From Desulfarculaceae bacterium (lineage in GTDB: Bacteria; Desulfobacterota; Desulfarculia; Desulfarculales; Desulfarculaceae): a stretch of 64,000 bases of DNA. Where the stretch lies: contig JAIPDO010000013.1 in assembly GCA_021737645.1 (NCBI GenBank), forward strand, positions 1 to 64,000, given 5' to 3'. The notes below the pieces were generated by a model that was given only the letters and a program-made list of their open reading frames with translations, was not told where the DNA came from and did no database searches. Positions 63,065-64,000 of this stretch are shown here, piece by piece (the first letter of the stretch is position 1; every line of letters starts with the position of its first letter). The position numbers and the translations under genes were made by a program.

Positions 63065-63757
63065 ATGAAATTTAGTGCTAAATCAGCGGCTTGCCTGGTG
63101 GCGTTTTTGCTGGCTCTGGCCCTGGCCATCCCGGCGGCGGCCATGGACAAGGCCGAGGCCGACATCAAGGTGCAAGAGGCCCGGATCAGCCTTTTGCAGT
63201 TCACCAACTCCCCGGACTCCAGCACCCCCCGCTGGCTCTTGGCCCGTTGCAAGGGCGTGGCCCTTTTCCCCGGGATGATCAAGGCGGGGTTCATCGTGGG
63301 CGGCAACTACGGCACCGGGGTCATCATGAGCCGCCGCCCGGACGGAACATGGTCCGGCCCGGCCTTTTTCAGAATGGGCGGGGCCTCCATCGGCCTGCAG
63401 ATCGGGGCCCAGTCGTCGGATCTGTTCATGGTGATCATGACCAAGGTGGGCCTGGACGCGGTGCTCAGAAACCAGGCCAAGTTCGGGGTGGACGCCTCTG
63501 CCGTGGCCGGGCCGGTGGGGCGTGACGCCCAGGCGGCCATCGCCGGGGCCAGCACCCAGGCCGACTTGTACTCCTACTCGCGCAGCGCGGGGGCCTTTTT
63601 GGGGGCCTCGGTGAGCGGGGCGGGCATAGAATTCGACCAGGCCTCCAGCGCGGCCTACTACGGCAAGCCGGTGACCGTGGCCGACATCTTCGACGGCAAG
63701 GTGAAACTGCCCCCCACCGCCCAGGCTTTGGTGGATACCCTCAATAAGTTCAACTAG
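63065..63757 (+). CDS. SYLF/DUF500-type lipid-binding protein, secreted
   Basis: 230 aa from ATG 63065. Signal peptide AACLVAFLLALALAIPAAA. SYLF pattern: ARCKGVALFPGMIKAGFIVG, GTGVIMSRRPDGTWSGPAFF, IGAQSSDLFMVIMTK, and AAYYGKPVTVADIF. Ysc84-like domains bind phospholipids; secreted bacterial members are of unknown role. Fifty bases downstream of the TPR gene; possibly one unit. Confidence 0.88.
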   Translation: MKFSAKSAACLVAFLLALALAIPAAAMDKAEADIKVQEARISLLQFTNSPDSSTPRWLLARCKGVALFPGMIKAGFIVGGNYGTGVIMSRRPDGTWSGPAFFRMGGASIGLQIGAQSSDLFMVIMTKVGLDAVLRNQAKFGVDASAVAGPVGRDAQAAIAGASTQADLYSYSRSAGAFLGASVSGAGIEFDQASSAAYYGKPVTVADIFDGKVKLPPTAQALVDTLNKFN

Positions 63758-63763
63758 GCGGTT

Positions 63764-64000
63764 TTAGCAGGTGCCGCAGCCTTTGCGGCGGTGGTCATCG
63801 TACCAACCTCTGACCAGGCCTTTTAGCTCGGCGCGGTCGGCTCCCAGCAGTTCCCCGATCTGGGATTTGGTGAGGATGCCGGTGAAAAAAGCGAACTTGC
63901 AAAGGTAGATGAGTGATTCCCGAGACGGCTCGTCGGCTATTTCCGAGAGCCAGCCCTCCACCCCCTGGGCCGCGATGCTGGCCCGCAACTGCCGGTGACG
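63764..64000 (-). CDS. Small protein, 3' part, cut by window edge
   Basis: The frame is open to the window edge with no stop, so the start is outside. Visible end: LSEIADEPSRESLIYLCKFA, FTGILTKSQIGELLGADRAE and a C-terminal GCGTC with cysteines that may bind metal. It seems helical. Family not recognised; stop at 63764-63766, only a few bases from the convergent SYLF gene. Confidence 0.55.
   Translation of the reverse strand, partial: RHRQLRASIAAQGVEGWLSEIADEPSRESLIYLCKFAFFTGILTKSQIGELLGADRAELKGLVRGWYDDHRRKGCGTC

Overview
The window is high-GC bacterial chromosome. Its gene families (split F0 operon atpZ-atpI-atpB-atpE near rex, a selenocysteine peroxiredoxin, a PEP-CTERM protein, many sensor kinases, a TSUP anion transporter, a sigma-54 activator) point to an anaerobic Desulfobacterota lineage, perhaps near Desulfarculaceae. 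This placement is inferred from gene content; no rRNA or tRNA gene is visible. Two genes (21342-23945 and 29762-30505) are strikingly AT-rich and look imported.

Layout. 0.2-9.9 kb: small secreted proteins, an isochorismatase-fold hydrolase, a UGA-decoding peroxiredoxin, typA, and an acetyl-CoA hydrolase/transferase-GNAT fusion. 10-15.5 kb: a six-gene minus-strand cassette resembling a phage tail tip or fibre module, with no capsid or packaging genes. 15.7-21.2 kb: glutaredoxin-like gene, pdxA, uvrA, glycosyltransferase. 21.3-23.9 kb: an AT-rich SIR2-PIN fusion, a likely defence gene. 24.2-26.7 kb: rex and the F0 genes. 27-29.3 kb: PEP-CTERM protein, a secreted protein, a GDSL hydrolase. 29.8-30.5 kb: AT-rich orphan gene. 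30.56-32.2 kb: trp leader peptide and attenuator in front of a lone trpB2. 32.4-41.4 kb: PAS-GGDEF cyclase, secreted PASTA-like protein, class C beta-lactamase fold protein, five-PAS hybrid kinase. 41.6-47 kb: YjbQ, TPR protein, gamma-glutamyltransferase, DapA-family aldolase, PucG-like aminotransferase.

From 47.1 to 62.0 kb a continuous minus-strand block carries three sensor kinases, four stand-alone receivers, a sigma-54 activator with a degenerate receiver, a TSUP transporter translationally coupled to a small membrane protein, and a PEP-synthase-like protein without the usual C-terminal barrel. The phosphorylatable receivers have no output domain and the only DNA-binding protein has a non-phosphorylatable receiver, so signal flow must be unconventional. 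This block is the best candidate for an undescribed multi-gene system. The SIR2-PIN gene is the best single-gene candidate, and the trpB2 attenuator and the selenoprotein are the clearest directly readable surprises.

Intergenic DNA is rich in three dispersed repeat families: A (GGCGTA hairpin element), B (about 35 bp, core GAGCGAAGCGAAACCCAACA), and C (about 200 bp with GTCATTGCGAGG-type terminal inverted repeats, MITE-like). Three near-identical terminator hairpins lie between 3.3 and 5.1 kb.
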